NCBI GenBank assembly: GCA_963828285.1
Contig: CAWHEB010000006.1
Location: 62,001-126,000 of the forward strand
Reading direction: 5' to 3'
Source: DAIOEK01 sp963828285
Lineage (GTDB): Bacteria; Chloroflexota; Anaerolineae; Anaerolineales; Anaerolineaceae
Length of the DNA: 64,000 bases
A program made the position numbers and the translations under genes. Shown here in pieces: positions 15,781-25,034 of the stretch (position 1 is the stretch's first letter; every line of letters begins with the position of its first letter). Below the pieces are notes generated by a model that saw only the letters and a program-made list of their open reading frames with translations, had not been told where the DNA came from and searched no databases.

Positions 15781-18336
15781 ATGATTCCAATAAAACTCAA
15801 GATAAAAAATTTCCTTTCTTATCACGAAGAGGTGGTGATCGATTTCAGTGCCCTTCACCTTGCTTGTATTTCCGGTAACAACGGCGCTGGAAAATCTTCC
15901 ATTTTGGATGCGATGGTCTGGGCGTTATTCGGAAAAGCCCGGCGGAATGACGACTCTCTGATTTTTAGCGGTGAAGTACATGGCTCCGTTGTGTTGGAAT
16001 TTGAGTATGAAGGCGCCCGTTATTTGGTGGAACGGGATATCTACAAAAAGAAATCCGGGAAAGTAATTTTTAGTGTTTATCGGGGCAATGACCAGTGGAG
16101 CAGCTTTTCCGGAGCTGGTCGGCGGGATACGGATACTCAAATCCGTGATGTTCTTCGCATGGATTACGACACTTTTACCAATGCTTCTTTCTTCCTCCAG
16201 GGTAAGGCAGATCAGTTTACCCAGACAAAACCGGGAGATCGAAAAGCTATACTCAGTAACATTCTCGGTTTGGAGATTTGGAAAACTTACCAAGAACGGG
16301 CAAGTCAGAGACGTAAAGCTTTGGATATAAGGAAGATCGGTTTCGAAAATCAACGTCTGAACGCGCTTCAAGAAATTCTGCGAGAAGAAGAATACAATGA
16401 CAGTTTAAAACAAATCCAAAAAGAATTGGATGCACAAAAGCAAGTATTCACAGAGAAACAGTTACTTCTGCAAGAACTTAAGAAGAAGCAGATCCAATCA
16501 GAAGCTCAGCAAAAACAAGTGAACTTACTGCAGCAGCAATTGTCTGGGTCTCGAAAACAGTTGGATACGCTCGAAGTAAATCTCCGTCAGGCAAAGCAAA
16601 ATGTGGAGGAGTACCAGAAGATCGTAGCTCTATCAGATGGGATTGAAAAAGAATTCATCGAATGGCAGGCTTTATTGCAGAAGTTGGACGGATTAAACTC
16701 GTTATCCCGTCAGGTTCAAGCCATAAAGGATGAAATGCTTCCCTATCAACGACAAATAGAGGCTGAACGAATCCGGTTGGAAAATCAGCTTGTCAGTTTG
16801 GATAAGCAAAAAAATCTAGCTAACCAGGCTGAGCAGCAACTCCCGGAAAAACAACGAGAATATGCTAATCAACAAGCCAACATTGAGCGAATTACCAAAG
16901 AACTTCAGGATGAATTGCAGGTGGCTGATTCGATACAACAGATGCAAGAACGCCTGGCGGATAAAAAAGCATCAATTCAAGGATCGCGAGTTTTTATCAA
17001 GGAACAATCAGAACGCAAGGTTGAACTCAATGCAGTCCACAGCCCTATCTGTCCCCTCTGCGGACAGGATCTGACGCCTGATCATCTGAATTTAATCCTG
17101 ACGGATATTGAGCAAGATATTCATCAAGCTGAAGCCAATATTCGATTGGACGAGGGTGAGCAGCAGAAAAGCGATTCCGAGCTTCGTGTTCTCCAGCAAA
17201 AATGGAATGATTTGCAGAAAAGCAAAACTAATTTGAACGAAATTGTCCGAGCTCAGGATAAAACAACTGCCTGGATATCCGAGCAGGAAAAATTGATCAT
17301 GGAGTGGCATACAACTGGACTCCCTGTTTATGTATCTACTACGGAAGCATTGAAGACTGAAGGATATGCTACTGAATCAAAAGAGAGTCTGGATAAATTG
17401 CAGGTCAGCCTGGACCAATTAGGATACGATCCTCAAGTTCATACCCAGGTTGATGCACAGGAAAAAAAAGTACGTCAAGCTGGAGAGAAGAAGACTGAAC
17501 TCGCTAAAGCGCAATCTGATCTGGCACACACCCAAGCAGGTATGGATCAAATTCAACTAGATATTTCTCAAAAAACTGAAGAACTAACATTGATCAAATC
17601 CTCTCTTGAAAACGCATCTGCACTTCTCATCGATATGCAGGATGGACTGGAAAGGTTGGATGGTCTGCAAAAGGAGGTAGACGAATTTGAGCTTAAGATA
17701 TCCAACCTGAATCAGCAAAAGGGTGCTGTAGAGGAGAAGATCAAAGGGATCGACGCAGCTAAGGAGCAGGTGAAGGATCTGTCTCAAAAAAAAGCCGAAT
17801 TAGCGGAAAACATTGATCAGTATAAAATCTTGGAACATGCATTTAGCAACGTTGGCATTCCGGCATTGTTGATCGAGCAAGCTCTTCCAGAAATTGAGGA
17901 ACACGCCAATAATATCCTCGAACAACTGACAAACGGTAACATGAGTCTCAAATTCTTGACCCAAAAAGAATTAAAAACAAAGGAAGAAAAAAAAGAAGTT
18001 CTGGAAATCCAGATCAGCGATACCAACGGTATTCGTGATTACGAGCTTTACTCGGGAGGCGAAAGCTTTAGGGTGAATTTTGCTCTCAGGCTGGCTTTAT
18101 CCCAGGTACTCGCACAAAGGTCTGGTGCAAGGTTGCAAACCCTGGTAATTGATGAGGGATTTGGCAGCCAGGATGCCGCGGGCAGATCGCGTTTGATCGA
18201 AGCGATCAATACTGTTCAGAATAATTTCGCGCTAATATTGATTATTACTCACCTCGAAGAGTTGAAAGATGCGTTCCCTTCGCGGATCGAAGTGGAAAAA
18301 ACCAGTAATGGCTCAACTGTGAAAGTGTTAATTTAA
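15781..18336 (+). CDS. sbcC: SbcC/Rad50-like SMC ATPase of the SbcCD nuclease
   Basis: 851 residues. Walker A GNNGAGKSS is near residue 34. A long Gln/Glu/Lys-rich coiled coil is interrupted by the zinc-hook motif CPLCGQ near residue 423. The ABC signature YSGGES is near residue 757 and Walker B LVIDEGFGSQD near residue 788. The hook joins two SbcC coils by zinc, and the heads drive SbcD. It is short compared with E. coli SbcC (about 1050) but normal for this phylum-level variant. 18 bases separate it from sbcD. Confidence 0.93.
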   Translation: MIPIKLKIKNFLSYHEEVVIDFSALHLACISGNNGAGKSSILDAMVWALFGKARRNDDSLIFSGEVHGSVVLEFEYEGARYLVERDIYKKKSGKVIFSVYRGNDQWSSFSGAGRRDTDTQIRDVLRMDYDTFTNASFFLQGKADQFTQTKPGDRKAILSNILGLEIWKTYQERASQRRKALDIRKIGFENQRLNALQEILREEEYNDSLKQIQKELDAQKQVFTEKQLLLQELKKKQIQSEAQQKQVNLLQQQLSGSRKQLDTLEVNLRQAKQNVEEYQKIVALSDGIEKEFIEWQALLQKLDGLNSLSRQVQAIKDEMLPYQRQIEAERIRLENQLVSLDKQKNLANQAEQQLPEKQREYANQQANIERITKELQDELQVADSIQQMQERLADKKASIQGSRVFIKEQSERKVELNAVHSPICPLCGQDLTPDHLNLILTDIEQDIHQAEANIRLDEGEQQKSDSELRVLQQKWNDLQKSKTNLNEIVRAQDKTTAWISEQEKLIMEWHTTGLPVYVSTTEALKTEGYATESKESLDKLQVSLDQLGYDPQVHTQVDAQEKKVRQAGEKKTELAKAQSDLAHTQAGMDQIQLDISQKTEELTLIKSSLENASALLIDMQDGLERLDGLQKEVDEFELKISNLNQQKGAVEEKIKGIDAAKEQVKDLSQKKAELAENIDQYKILEHAFSNVGIPALLIEQALPEIEEHANNILEQLTNGNMSLKFLTQKELKTKEEKKEVLEIQISDTNGIRDYELYSGGESFRVNFALRLALSQVLAQRSGARLQTLVIDEGFGSQDAAGRSRLIEAINTVQNNFALILIITHLEELKDAFPSRIEVEKTSNGSTVKVLI

Positions 18337-18411
18337 CATGTAACTTTTGTTCAATCCTCGCATCTATTGTTATGTAGTTCAAAATAAGTTCAAAAGATGG
18401 GAGATTAGAGA

Positions 18412-18621
18412 ATGAATTTCGCAAATGAATCAACAGTGGATCGTGTGATCAGAGTCATTATCGGTTTGGCAATGCTGGCGTTGGGATGGGGTGGAATGGT
18501 AACTGGTACCCTTGGGGTAATTTTCAAGGTTCTTGGTTTCGTTCCACTGCTGACCGGGATCGTCGGATGGTGTCCCATATATAGTCTATTAAAATTTCAG
18601 ACGAAAAAAGTAAGCAACTAA
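18412..18621 (+). CDS. DUF2892 (YgaP-like) small membrane protein
   Basis: 69 residues with two hydrophobic helices around a short turn. The N-terminal NESTVDRVIRVIIGLAML and the C-terminal GWCPIYSLL are typical of DUF2892, the membrane part of the YgaP rhodanese. Function unknown. It has an SD-like GGGAG upstream and is followed by its own terminator; the next gene, a thioredoxin, ends in the same kind of domain. Confidence 0.85.
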   Translation: MNFANESTVDRVIRVIIGLAMLALGWGGMVTGTLGVIFKVLGFVPLLTGIVGWCPIYSLLKFQTKKVSN

Positions 18622-18633
18622 ATAACAAGAGAG

Positions 18634-18656
18634 AAGGCGAACAAATCGCCTTTTTT
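18634..18656 (+). terminator. Rho-independent terminator after the DUF2892 gene
   Basis: AAGGCGA (18634-18640) pairs with TCGCCTT (18646-18652), loop ACAAA, followed by more T residues. Confidence 0.85.
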
Positions 18657-18672
18657 CATTAAGCGAGCGGAA

Positions 18673-19191
18673 ATGCACATCACTCAATTTCAAAATATCA
18701 TCCAGCAGGACAAACCAATTATTGTTGAATTTTGGGCACCCTGGTGTGCACCATGCAAACAAATGGCTCCGATATTGGAGAACGTATCCAAAGAATATTT
18801 GGGCAAGGTGGAATTGGTGAGGATCAACGCAGACGAAAGCGGGGTTTTATTGAGAAGCCTGAATGTATTCTCAATACCGACAATGTTAGTTTATCAAGAC
18901 GGTCAGCTATCTGGACGGTTCAAAGGTGCGATGAGTTCCAAGCAGGTACAGAGCATATTCGAAGCTGCGTCTGCCAAATTAACTACCCCGCTGCAGAAAA
19001 TGGATAATGTTAATAGAATTGTCGGTCTGATCGCTTCTGTGGGCGTATTCTTAATTGCTGCTTACAGCGGATTTTCTCCAATTCTTCTTACTGTATCAGG
19101 TTTAATTTTCTTCTATGCGATCCATGACCGGTGTCCAGTATGGCAAGCATTCATGGGTTGGATTAGGAAAAAAACCGGTAACAATCCATGA
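18673..19191 (+). CDS. Thioredoxin fused to a C-terminal DUF2892-like membrane domain
   Basis: 172 residues. Residues 1-105 form a thioredoxin domain with the active site WCAPC at residues 24-28 and the cis-proline region SIPTML. From about residue 115, two hydrophobic helices (IVGLIASVGVFLIAAY and PILLTVSGLIFFYAI) end in DRCPVWQAF, the DUF2892 ending. There is no N-terminal signal, so the thioredoxin should face the cytoplasm, tethered by its tail. A reductase for a membrane-bound or periplasm-coupled partner is plausible; the partner is unknown. Confidence 0.82.
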   Translation: MHITQFQNIIQQDKPIIVEFWAPWCAPCKQMAPILENVSKEYLGKVELVRINADESGVLLRSLNVFSIPTMLVYQDGQLSGRFKGAMSSKQVQSIFEAASAKLTTPLQKMDNVNRIVGLIASVGVFLIAAYSGFSPILLTVSGLIFFYAIHDRCPVWQAFMGWIRKKTGNNP

Positions 19192-19228
19192 AACCAAAAA
19201 GCCACCCCTAAGGGTGGCTTTTTGGTTT
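19191..19228. terminator. Bidirectional Rho-independent terminator
   Basis: A perfect 17-base stem, 19191-19207 against 19212-19228, with a CTAA loop; the GC core GCCACCC/GGGTGGC is flanked by A and T runs. It serves the thioredoxin gene and the convergent small membrane protein. Confidence 0.92.
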
Positions 19229-19237
19229 ACCGTAAGC

Positions 19238-19495
19238 TTAACTTAAATATGCCCCAAATGGAATTAGATATTGGAAATCATCCATGTTGAATTTAAAATC
19301 TGTTCCAAGATCGCTAAGCATTGATCCACCAAGACCAATGACAAGCCCAACAACAACTATGAGGCAGCAACAAAGGACTACGACTACGATTAGAGCGATA
19401 ACCCATCCGCTCAAACCTTTCTTCTTTGGTGGTTCAGGGGTAATCACTTCTGGCGTCACAGGGACGTTCATATCAGGTTGAACTGGTTGTTCCAT
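19238..19495 (-). CDS. Small single-pass membrane protein, function unknown
   Basis: 85 residues. A Pro-rich N-terminal segment with PEVITPEPPKKKGLSG leads into one very hydrophobic helix (WVIALIVVVVLCCCLIVVVG) and a short C-terminal tail. The Pro-Pro-Lys-Lys before a single helix is common in small bacterial membrane proteins. The ATG at 19495 has GGAGGAAAG just upstream and is preferred over the GTG four codons earlier. No functional prediction. Confidence 0.65.
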   Translation of the reverse strand: MEQPVQPDMNVPVTPEVITPEPPKKKGLSGWVIALIVVVVLCCCLIVVVGLVIGLGGSMLSDLGTDFKFNMDDFQYLIPFGAYLS

Positions 19496-19579
19496 TCTTT
19501 CCTCCACTGAATAATGATTGGCTAAAGATTACCTATTAATTATAGAGATTAATCTAGAAAAAAGATACTCTCAGGTGTG

Positions 19580-20146
19580 TTAAACACTTTCTGCCTTTTT
19601 CAACTTGATCCAAAGTCTGTAGGTTATCCAGGCAGCAAATACCACAATTACCCCTGCAATCACCACCGGGACAACCGCGGCAATGATTGAAACAATGGTA
19701 GCAAGGAGATCCTCCAAAAAGCTGACCGGCGCGTTCCCTGCTCCACCAGTTGTCGCGGTGACTGCCGGACGGACCGCGAGGCTTTTTACTGCATGGACTC
19801 CACCGGCCACAAGTAGTCCGGCACCGAGCGCCAACACCGGTTGGATATCCGTTATTACTTTTGCGGCTGCAGCAAATGCTATCGCACCGGCAACCGGACG
19901 TACAATTGTTTGGATGATATCGTTTATGTGATTAACCGCTGGGACTTTGTCTGCAAAGAATTCAACGATACTCAAAATACACAGCAGTCCAATGATCCAC
20001 CAGGATTCAAGAGTATCCCAGGGTTTTCCCAAAGTGATGACATTGGTAAATTTGGATAGTAGTGCAATAACCAACAATGGAATGTAGGCATTTAGACCTG
20101 CGCTGGCAGATAATCCAAATGCGGAAAAAATACCAAGTATTTCCAT
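19580..20146 (-). CDS. DUF4126 family membrane protein
   Basis: 188 residues. The N-terminus GIFSAFGLSASAGLNAYIPLLV and the KVPAVNHINDIIQTIVRPVAGA region are hallmarks of DUF4126. Five or six hydrophobic segments. Function unknown. It follows the DUF2085 gene by nine bases, so both are likely co-transcribed. Confidence 0.82.
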   Translation of the reverse strand: MEILGIFSAFGLSASAGLNAYIPLLVIALLSKFTNVITLGKPWDTLESWWIIGLLCILSIVEFFADKVPAVNHINDIIQTIVRPVAGAIAFAAAAKVITDIQPVLALGAGLLVAGGVHAVKSLAVRPAVTATTGGAGNAPVSFLEDLLATIVSIIAAVVPVVIAGVIVVFAAWITYRLWIKLKKAESV

Positions 20147-20155
20147 ATGATTCTC

Positions 20156-20959
20156 CTATAAATGAAAACCATTCCATGTACCGGTGAACCAGTAGCGGAC
20201 GGCATCAAAAGCGATGATCTGGGCAAAAGCTGTGATAATCCCAGCCATAAATGGTAATAGCAGGCTTTTCCATGATACACAACTATTTTCTTTTTTCCAT
20301 AGCATCAGCCATAAAATTGTGTATGCCATGCTGAGAACTAAAACTACCCCAACGGAGCTGAATATTGCTAATGGATATAAAACCAGAGTATTTTCGGATA
20401 CCACAAATAGCCCTAACACAGCGACAATAGCGAACAATTCCGCGTATTCTTTCCATGAGGTAAATACTTTGCGAGGATCATATGCATCCCAAACAGACTG
20501 ATGGAATGATGGGACCAGAATTGCGGCGATGGCACATCCCATTCCCAACCCGGTGACTAACCGCAAAACATTATTAGGTTCATATAGTCCGCTGACACCC
20601 GGAAAGAAATGGAGGTAAGAATTGACTCCATCGAAAACCCATGCAGTAGCTAACAGAATGAACACCCCACCATCTTTTAGACCTGGTAATCCACCGCGCC
20701 GGGTGAATCGTAACAGTTGATAAAGGATTCCGCCTACTGCCCCAAGGTACATACCTGTACAGCGGGCACATAACGGTAAGGCTCTTTCACCAAGGTGAAA
20801 TGACCGGACGTCGATGCGATGGCATACCGCATATCCAATGGCATCCGCTTTACCAAGCAATCCCGCCGGTGCTTCAATACTCCAGATGACTAGAATGATC
20901 AAAAGGAAGATGAACAAGAAGATGGATAATTTCTGCCTGGAGATTTGTAGTATTTTCAT
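20156..20959 (-). CDS. DUF2085 family membrane protein
   Basis: 267 residues with about seven membrane segments. The DUF2085 signature is clear: CHRIDVRSFHLGERALPLCARCTGMYLG, with one Cys-His pair and a CxxC pair that may bind a metal or haem. The C-terminal part adds extra helices beyond the core domain. Role unknown. It opens a two-gene minus-strand unit with the DUF4126 gene. Confidence 0.82.
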   Translation of the reverse strand: MKILQISRQKLSIFLFIFLLIILVIWSIEAPAGLLGKADAIGYAVCHRIDVRSFHLGERALPLCARCTGMYLGAVGGILYQLLRFTRRGGLPGLKDGGVFILLATAWVFDGVNSYLHFFPGVSGLYEPNNVLRLVTGLGMGCAIAAILVPSFHQSVWDAYDPRKVFTSWKEYAELFAIVAVLGLFVVSENTLVLYPLAIFSSVGVVLVLSMAYTILWLMLWKKENSCVSWKSLLLPFMAGIITAFAQIIAFDAVRYWFTGTWNGFHL

Positions 20960-21077
20960 ATACTTGTGATTATAAAATGCTCTTCCTTCATCGCAATAGG
21001 GATTTCAATTAAAATGGTTAACATAACCATAACACTATATTGAATTTTTCTTAATTTTTAATTTGTAATATACAATT

Positions 21078-21563
21078 ATGAAACATTCTAAAATAAATAC
21101 GTACAACGATGAAAGAAAATTGCAAATGACCAAAACGAAGGTTCTGTTCTTATGTACGGGGAATTCCGCTCGAAGTCAGATGGCTGAAGCTCTATTGCGT
21201 TGGCACGCAGGGGATTATTTTGATGTTTATTCAGCTGGCTTAGAGCCAAAAACGATCAACCCAAACACACTTGTAGTGATGGATGAGTATGGAATTGATA
21301 TGACAGGTCACCAAGCAAAATCGCTTGATCAATATTTAGGGAAAGTTCATTTTGGATACTTGATAACTGTCTGTAGTAAAGCTGAAGATAAATGTCCGGT
21401 ATTTCCAGGTATGGGAATCCGGTTGCATTGGGCATTTGATGATCCTGTACAACCCGATCTTCCAGAGCAAGAACAGTTAGATTTATTCAGAAAAATTCGA
21501 GATGAAATCGATTGTAGAATTTTGGATTGGCTTTCCGAACAGGGAGTTCAAGCACAATCTTGA
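21078..21563 (+). CDS. Arsenate reductase, low-molecular-weight phosphatase type (ArsC-like)
   Basis: The LMW-PTP loop CTGNSARS (CX5R) lies directly after the KVLFLC strand. SAGLEP, DEYGIDMTGHQAKSL and the FDDPVQ acid motif match thioredoxin-coupled arsenate reductases. It reduces arsenate to arsenite through a cysteine cascade; a second cysteine (TVCSKAEDKC) is present. The family usually starts at the ATG 16 codons in (21126). The first ATG at 21078 follows a TAATAT box by six bases, fitting the leaderless pattern seen elsewhere, so the start is open. No ars transporter is nearby. Confidence 0.82.
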   Translation: MKHSKINTYNDERKLQMTKTKVLFLCTGNSARSQMAEALLRWHAGDYFDVYSAGLEPKTINPNTLVVMDEYGIDMTGHQAKSLDQYLGKVHFGYLITVCSKAEDKCPVFPGMGIRLHWAFDDPVQPDLPEQEQLDLFRKIRDEIDCRILDWLSEQGVQAQS

Positions 21564-21634
21564 TCTTCGATCTGGTCAATTTACATCAGAAGGTAACAAA
21601 TCAGCCTGTGGATTATCATCTGCGGGCTGTTATC

Positions 21635-21663
21635 TTGTGCCTTCTGGCTTAATTTGATAGAAT
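21635..21663 (+). promoter_or_regulatory. Sigma-70-type promoter of tRNA-Glu
   Basis: TTGTGC (21635-21640), a 17-base spacer and TAGAAT (21658-21663); transcription would start about seven bases before the mature tRNA 5' end. Confidence 0.65.
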
Positions 21664-21676
21664 TCTGTTCGCAAAC

Positions 21677-21749
21677 GCCCCCATCGTCTAGTGGCCTAGG
21701 ACGTGGCCCTCTCAAGGCCAAAACCGGGATTCGAATTCCCGTGGGGGCA
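21677..21749 (+). tRNA. tRNA-Glu (anticodon CUC)
   Basis: Full cloverleaf: acceptor GCCCCCA (21677-21683) pairs with TGGGGGC (21742-21748); anticodon stem TGGCC/GGCCA encloses the loop CTCTCAA with anticodon CTC; the T arm has TTCGAAT. CCA is not encoded. Reads GAG codons. Confidence 0.95.
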
Positions 21750-21875
21750 CATATAATTTTCCAATCCGAAAGACTATCAAAAAACCAATTCCATTCCTAA
21801 TGGCATAACCCTTGCATAATGTACAAGAATACCTCATGATAAATGAGTTTCGAATGCATTGGATGGGAAGAAAAA

Positions 21876-23864
21876 ATGGAAGAGAACGCCACTCCATTAA
21901 GCGATCAACAGCCGGATAACTCAGGGATCACATCAAAACCTCAGTATCTATTTATCATAGGGGGTGGTCTTCTCTCACTGTTGAATCAGTGGATGAGACC
22001 TTCGTTACCCGATGATCAAAAAAGCTATACTTACATTTTATTCGTCCTCGGATTGATATCATTTCTTTTCGGTGTCTGGTGCGACGATAAGAAACAGTTT
22101 CCAGTTTGGTTGTCATCGTTTTTAGTGAAAACGAGTTCACTTCTCAATCTTCGAGCACCCCAATTTCTAGCGATGGTGTTTGCTATTCTCCTATCAGTCA
22201 CTGCAACAATGAGTGCAGGATTTAATAACACGATGTATCAACCTTGGGTGACCATGCTTTCGTGGGGTGGAGCGATTGCCATGATAACCTTCGCCGGCTG
22301 GGAGAGACGACCTGTGGCATTCCGCCTGAATTGGAAAATCCTTGGACCAGCATTAATTGTTTTTCTGGTAGCATTCCTTGTTCGTGGAATCGATACTGTC
22401 CATATTCCAATCGTATTATCTGGCGATGAATCTTCCTCGGGTATCCATGCCATTCATTACATGAATGGCGATATGAATAATTTATTCATTGGTGGTTGGT
22501 ATTCCTTTCCGTCCATGTTTTTCTTGTTCCAATCCATTGGGATACGCCTCCTCGGACACACAACAGAAGGTCTTCGCATTCCAGCGGCAATTATTGGCGC
22601 GCTAACGGTTGCGGTTTTGTACCTGGTAATTCGTAATCAGTTTGGTAAACGCCAGGCATTACTCACCGCTGGATTCCTGGCTTTCTCGCATTTCCATATC
22701 AATTTCAGCAGAATCGGGTTGAACAACATCTGGGATGGATTGGCTTTTGCTTCTGTTCTCGGAGCATTATGGTGGGGATGGAAAAGCGAACGCCGGGCTG
22801 CTTTCTTGTTATGCGGTTTGACCCTTGGTTTCTCCATGTATCTATACACTTCAGCTCGTGGATTGATATTAGTAATTCCAATCTGGTTAATATTTGTTGC
22901 GTTTCAAGATTGGAAAAAGTTTAAGCGTCTCATCCCCGATCTCATTTTGATGACTGTAGCTGCTTTTGTGGTTGTTCTTCCCCTTGGATGGTTCTTCGCT
23001 AATCATCCGGAAGAATTCCTGGCACCCATGAACCGGGTTAGCATATTAGGAGACTGGTTAACCCAAAAAGTCGCCGAAACGGGTAAACCAGCATGGCAGG
23101 TTTTAACTACCCAATTCAGCTCCGCATTACTAGCTTATACAGACATGCCTCTCCGTCACTGGTATACACCTGGCGTACCAATACTAAGGCAGACTGAAGC
23201 ATGGATTTTTTATCTCGGTCTTGGATTGATGCTTCTCCGTTGGAAAGACAACCGCCTTTGGATACCAGCTATTTGGCTGGCGGTGTTTGGTGTTGCTGGC
23301 GCATTTTCTGATAGCACTCCCGCAGCCCAGCGCTATGTGGCAGCTGCTCCGGCAGTGGCCATAGTACTTGGTTATACGGTTGAAAGGGTAATCGGTCTTG
23401 CTGACCGTTTATTGGAAGGCAAACGCAAGTGGATACCTGCATTGATCATGATCGCAGCTCTGCTTGTCGCCGTTGATGATGCCCGATTCTATTTTTTTGA
23501 TTTTACACCTAGGAGTGATTTCTCCGGACCTCATGGAATGACTGCCCAAAAGCTGGCGAATTACCTCAAAGATTATGACAATACTTGGGAAGTGATGTTC
23601 AGCGGATGGCCTCAAATGGGTTACTTCTCCATTCCAAGTCTTTCGTACCTCCGGCCGCAAATCCTTGGCACGGATATTAATAATTCTTGGGGTGATCCTG
23701 AGAATAAACGTCCAGAGCGAAAAAATGTCATGTTTGTTTTCCTTCCTGAAAGGATTGATGATCTTTACGCATGTGAAAAAGATTATCCGGGTGGGAAACT
23801 GATCATTGAGTACTATAAACCCGATGAGGTTTTGTATTATCTTTATCAGGTCCAATTAAATTAA
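21876..23864 (+). CDS. GT39/PMT-like membrane glycosyltransferase
   Basis: About 662 residues with many hydrophobic segments in the first 500 and a soluble C-terminal part. Early in the lumenal loop there is an acidic motif GDESSSGIHAIHY, resembling the ArnT/PMT acceptor loop (Asp-Glu after a membrane helix), and FLAFSHFHINFSRIG follows. Such GT-C enzymes transfer sugars from polyprenyl carriers outside the membrane; substrate unknown. I prefer the ATG at 21876, preceded by GGGAAG, over 21843. Ends 15 bases from the convergent antiporter gene. Confidence 0.75.
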   Translation: MEENATPLSDQQPDNSGITSKPQYLFIIGGGLLSLLNQWMRPSLPDDQKSYTYILFVLGLISFLFGVWCDDKKQFPVWLSSFLVKTSSLLNLRAPQFLAMVFAILLSVTATMSAGFNNTMYQPWVTMLSWGGAIAMITFAGWERRPVAFRLNWKILGPALIVFLVAFLVRGIDTVHIPIVLSGDESSSGIHAIHYMNGDMNNLFIGGWYSFPSMFFLFQSIGIRLLGHTTEGLRIPAAIIGALTVAVLYLVIRNQFGKRQALLTAGFLAFSHFHINFSRIGLNNIWDGLAFASVLGALWWGWKSERRAAFLLCGLTLGFSMYLYTSARGLILVIPIWLIFVAFQDWKKFKRLIPDLILMTVAAFVVVLPLGWFFANHPEEFLAPMNRVSILGDWLTQKVAETGKPAWQVLTTQFSSALLAYTDMPLRHWYTPGVPILRQTEAWIFYLGLGLMLLRWKDNRLWIPAIWLAVFGVAGAFSDSTPAAQRYVAAAPAVAIVLGYTVERVIGLADRLLEGKRKWIPALIMIAALLVAVDDARFYFFDFTPRSDFSGPHGMTAQKLANYLKDYDNTWEVMFSGWPQMGYFSIPSLSYLRPQILGTDINNSWGDPENKRPERKNVMFVFLPERIDDLYACEKDYPGGKLIIEYYKPDEVLYYLYQVQLN

Positions 23865-23878
23865 TTTCTTGGAAGATA

Positions 23879-24880
23879 TTAGTGGAAATAAAGTAAAACC
23901 ATCGCGCCGATATACACAATGATCAGACTTATTCCATCCCACGAGATTCGTCGGAGAAATTTTGGCGAAGCCCTGTAAACGATACTGACCACCACAATGC
24001 TGGTCATGAGCATAGCCAAAACAGCAGCATAGGAAGTGCCAGTGGTTAGTGTTCCCCAAAAATTGTCTTTTCCATCTGTGATATCAAATATCCCCAGCAG
24101 TAATATATTGAATAAATTACTGCCCATCACGTTACCTATGGCGATATCAATTGCTCCCATCCGAACGGCAGCCAGACTGGCAGCGACCTCTGGTAAGGAA
24201 GTACTCATTGCCAGGAAAAAGTTGCCAACAAAAGATTGGGACAAGCCAGTAATTAAGGAGAGCTGATTACCAATGTATGATAACCATATCCCTGCGATGA
24301 TGATTCCGGCTGCAGCCATTATAAATATGCTGTAAGATTTGCGGGAGGATATATTTTCATAATTGTTTTGACGAGCTTTGTTTTCGAGAACTTCTGCAAA
24401 CCTGCGTTGCTCCAGTCTGGCGATCATCCTCGCGCCAAGCCCATATGCAATCAGGATTATGATGCTAAAGATGCTGATTCCCAGAACACCAAAACCGTTA
24501 ACATCTGGTCCCAGGAGCACTGCCAAAGTAACTGCGCTGAAGAGAATGATTCCCAGCCCACCTGAAAGCAGATGGCTGTCTTCCACCTCAGTAAGGATTA
24601 AACCAGGTTGATACGCCAGATCCATGACCGCGATCAAAGCTAGGTTGAAAAGGCAGGATCCAAGGATAGAACCAGCAGCCAGATTGGGCTGTTTTAATAA
24701 ATTCACCGCGGAAATTCCGGATGCAAGTTCCGGGAGTGATGTGACACCAGCAATTAAAATCGCCCCAACCCAGGCGCGTCCCAGTCCAGTTTTTTCCGCG
24801 ATGGCATCTCCATAGCGGGTGAGTTGGGTACTGAGAAGAATGATAATTACTGCGCAAACTGCGAATTGGATCCAGATCAT
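23879..24880 (-). CDS. Sodium/calcium antiporter (CaCA superfamily)
   Basis: 333 residues forming two inverted halves of about five helices. The alpha repeats carry the ion-site motifs TSLPELASG (first half) and STSLPEVAAS (second half), each followed by a GSxLFN element (LGSCLFN, MGSNLFN). This is the YrbG/CaxA layout for Ca2+ or cation exchange with Na+ or H+. The ATG at 24880 has AGGA upstream and puts the first helix at the very start; the frame is open another 20 codons. Divergent from the acetate-kinase-like gene. Confidence 0.88.
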   Translation of the reverse strand: MIWIQFAVCAVIIILLSTQLTRYGDAIAEKTGLGRAWVGAILIAGVTSLPELASGISAVNLLKQPNLAAGSILGSCLFNLALIAVMDLAYQPGLILTEVEDSHLLSGGLGIILFSAVTLAVLLGPDVNGFGVLGISIFSIIILIAYGLGARMIARLEQRRFAEVLENKARQNNYENISSRKSYSIFIMAAAGIIIAGIWLSYIGNQLSLITGLSQSFVGNFFLAMSTSLPEVAASLAAVRMGAIDIAIGNVMGSNLFNILLLGIFDITDGKDNFWGTLTTGTSYAAVLAMLMTSIVVVSIVYRASPKFLRRISWDGISLIIVYIGAMVLLYFH

Positions 24881-25034
24881 GGTTTTTCCTATGTAATGTG
24901 CATAATTATATGATAACTGAAAAAAACCTGTGGAACTCAAGAAAAGAATAAGTCGAAGAAATTCAGTTGGAATAATGATGATTGTCGTTCAAAAGCATTA
25001 CGTTCAAAATATATGTAGTGTTAGTATTTAACTC

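Noticed and set aside
21677..21749. tRNA-Glu as an integration site for a mobile element
   Set aside because: No integrase, no partial tRNA copy and no change in gene style on either side.
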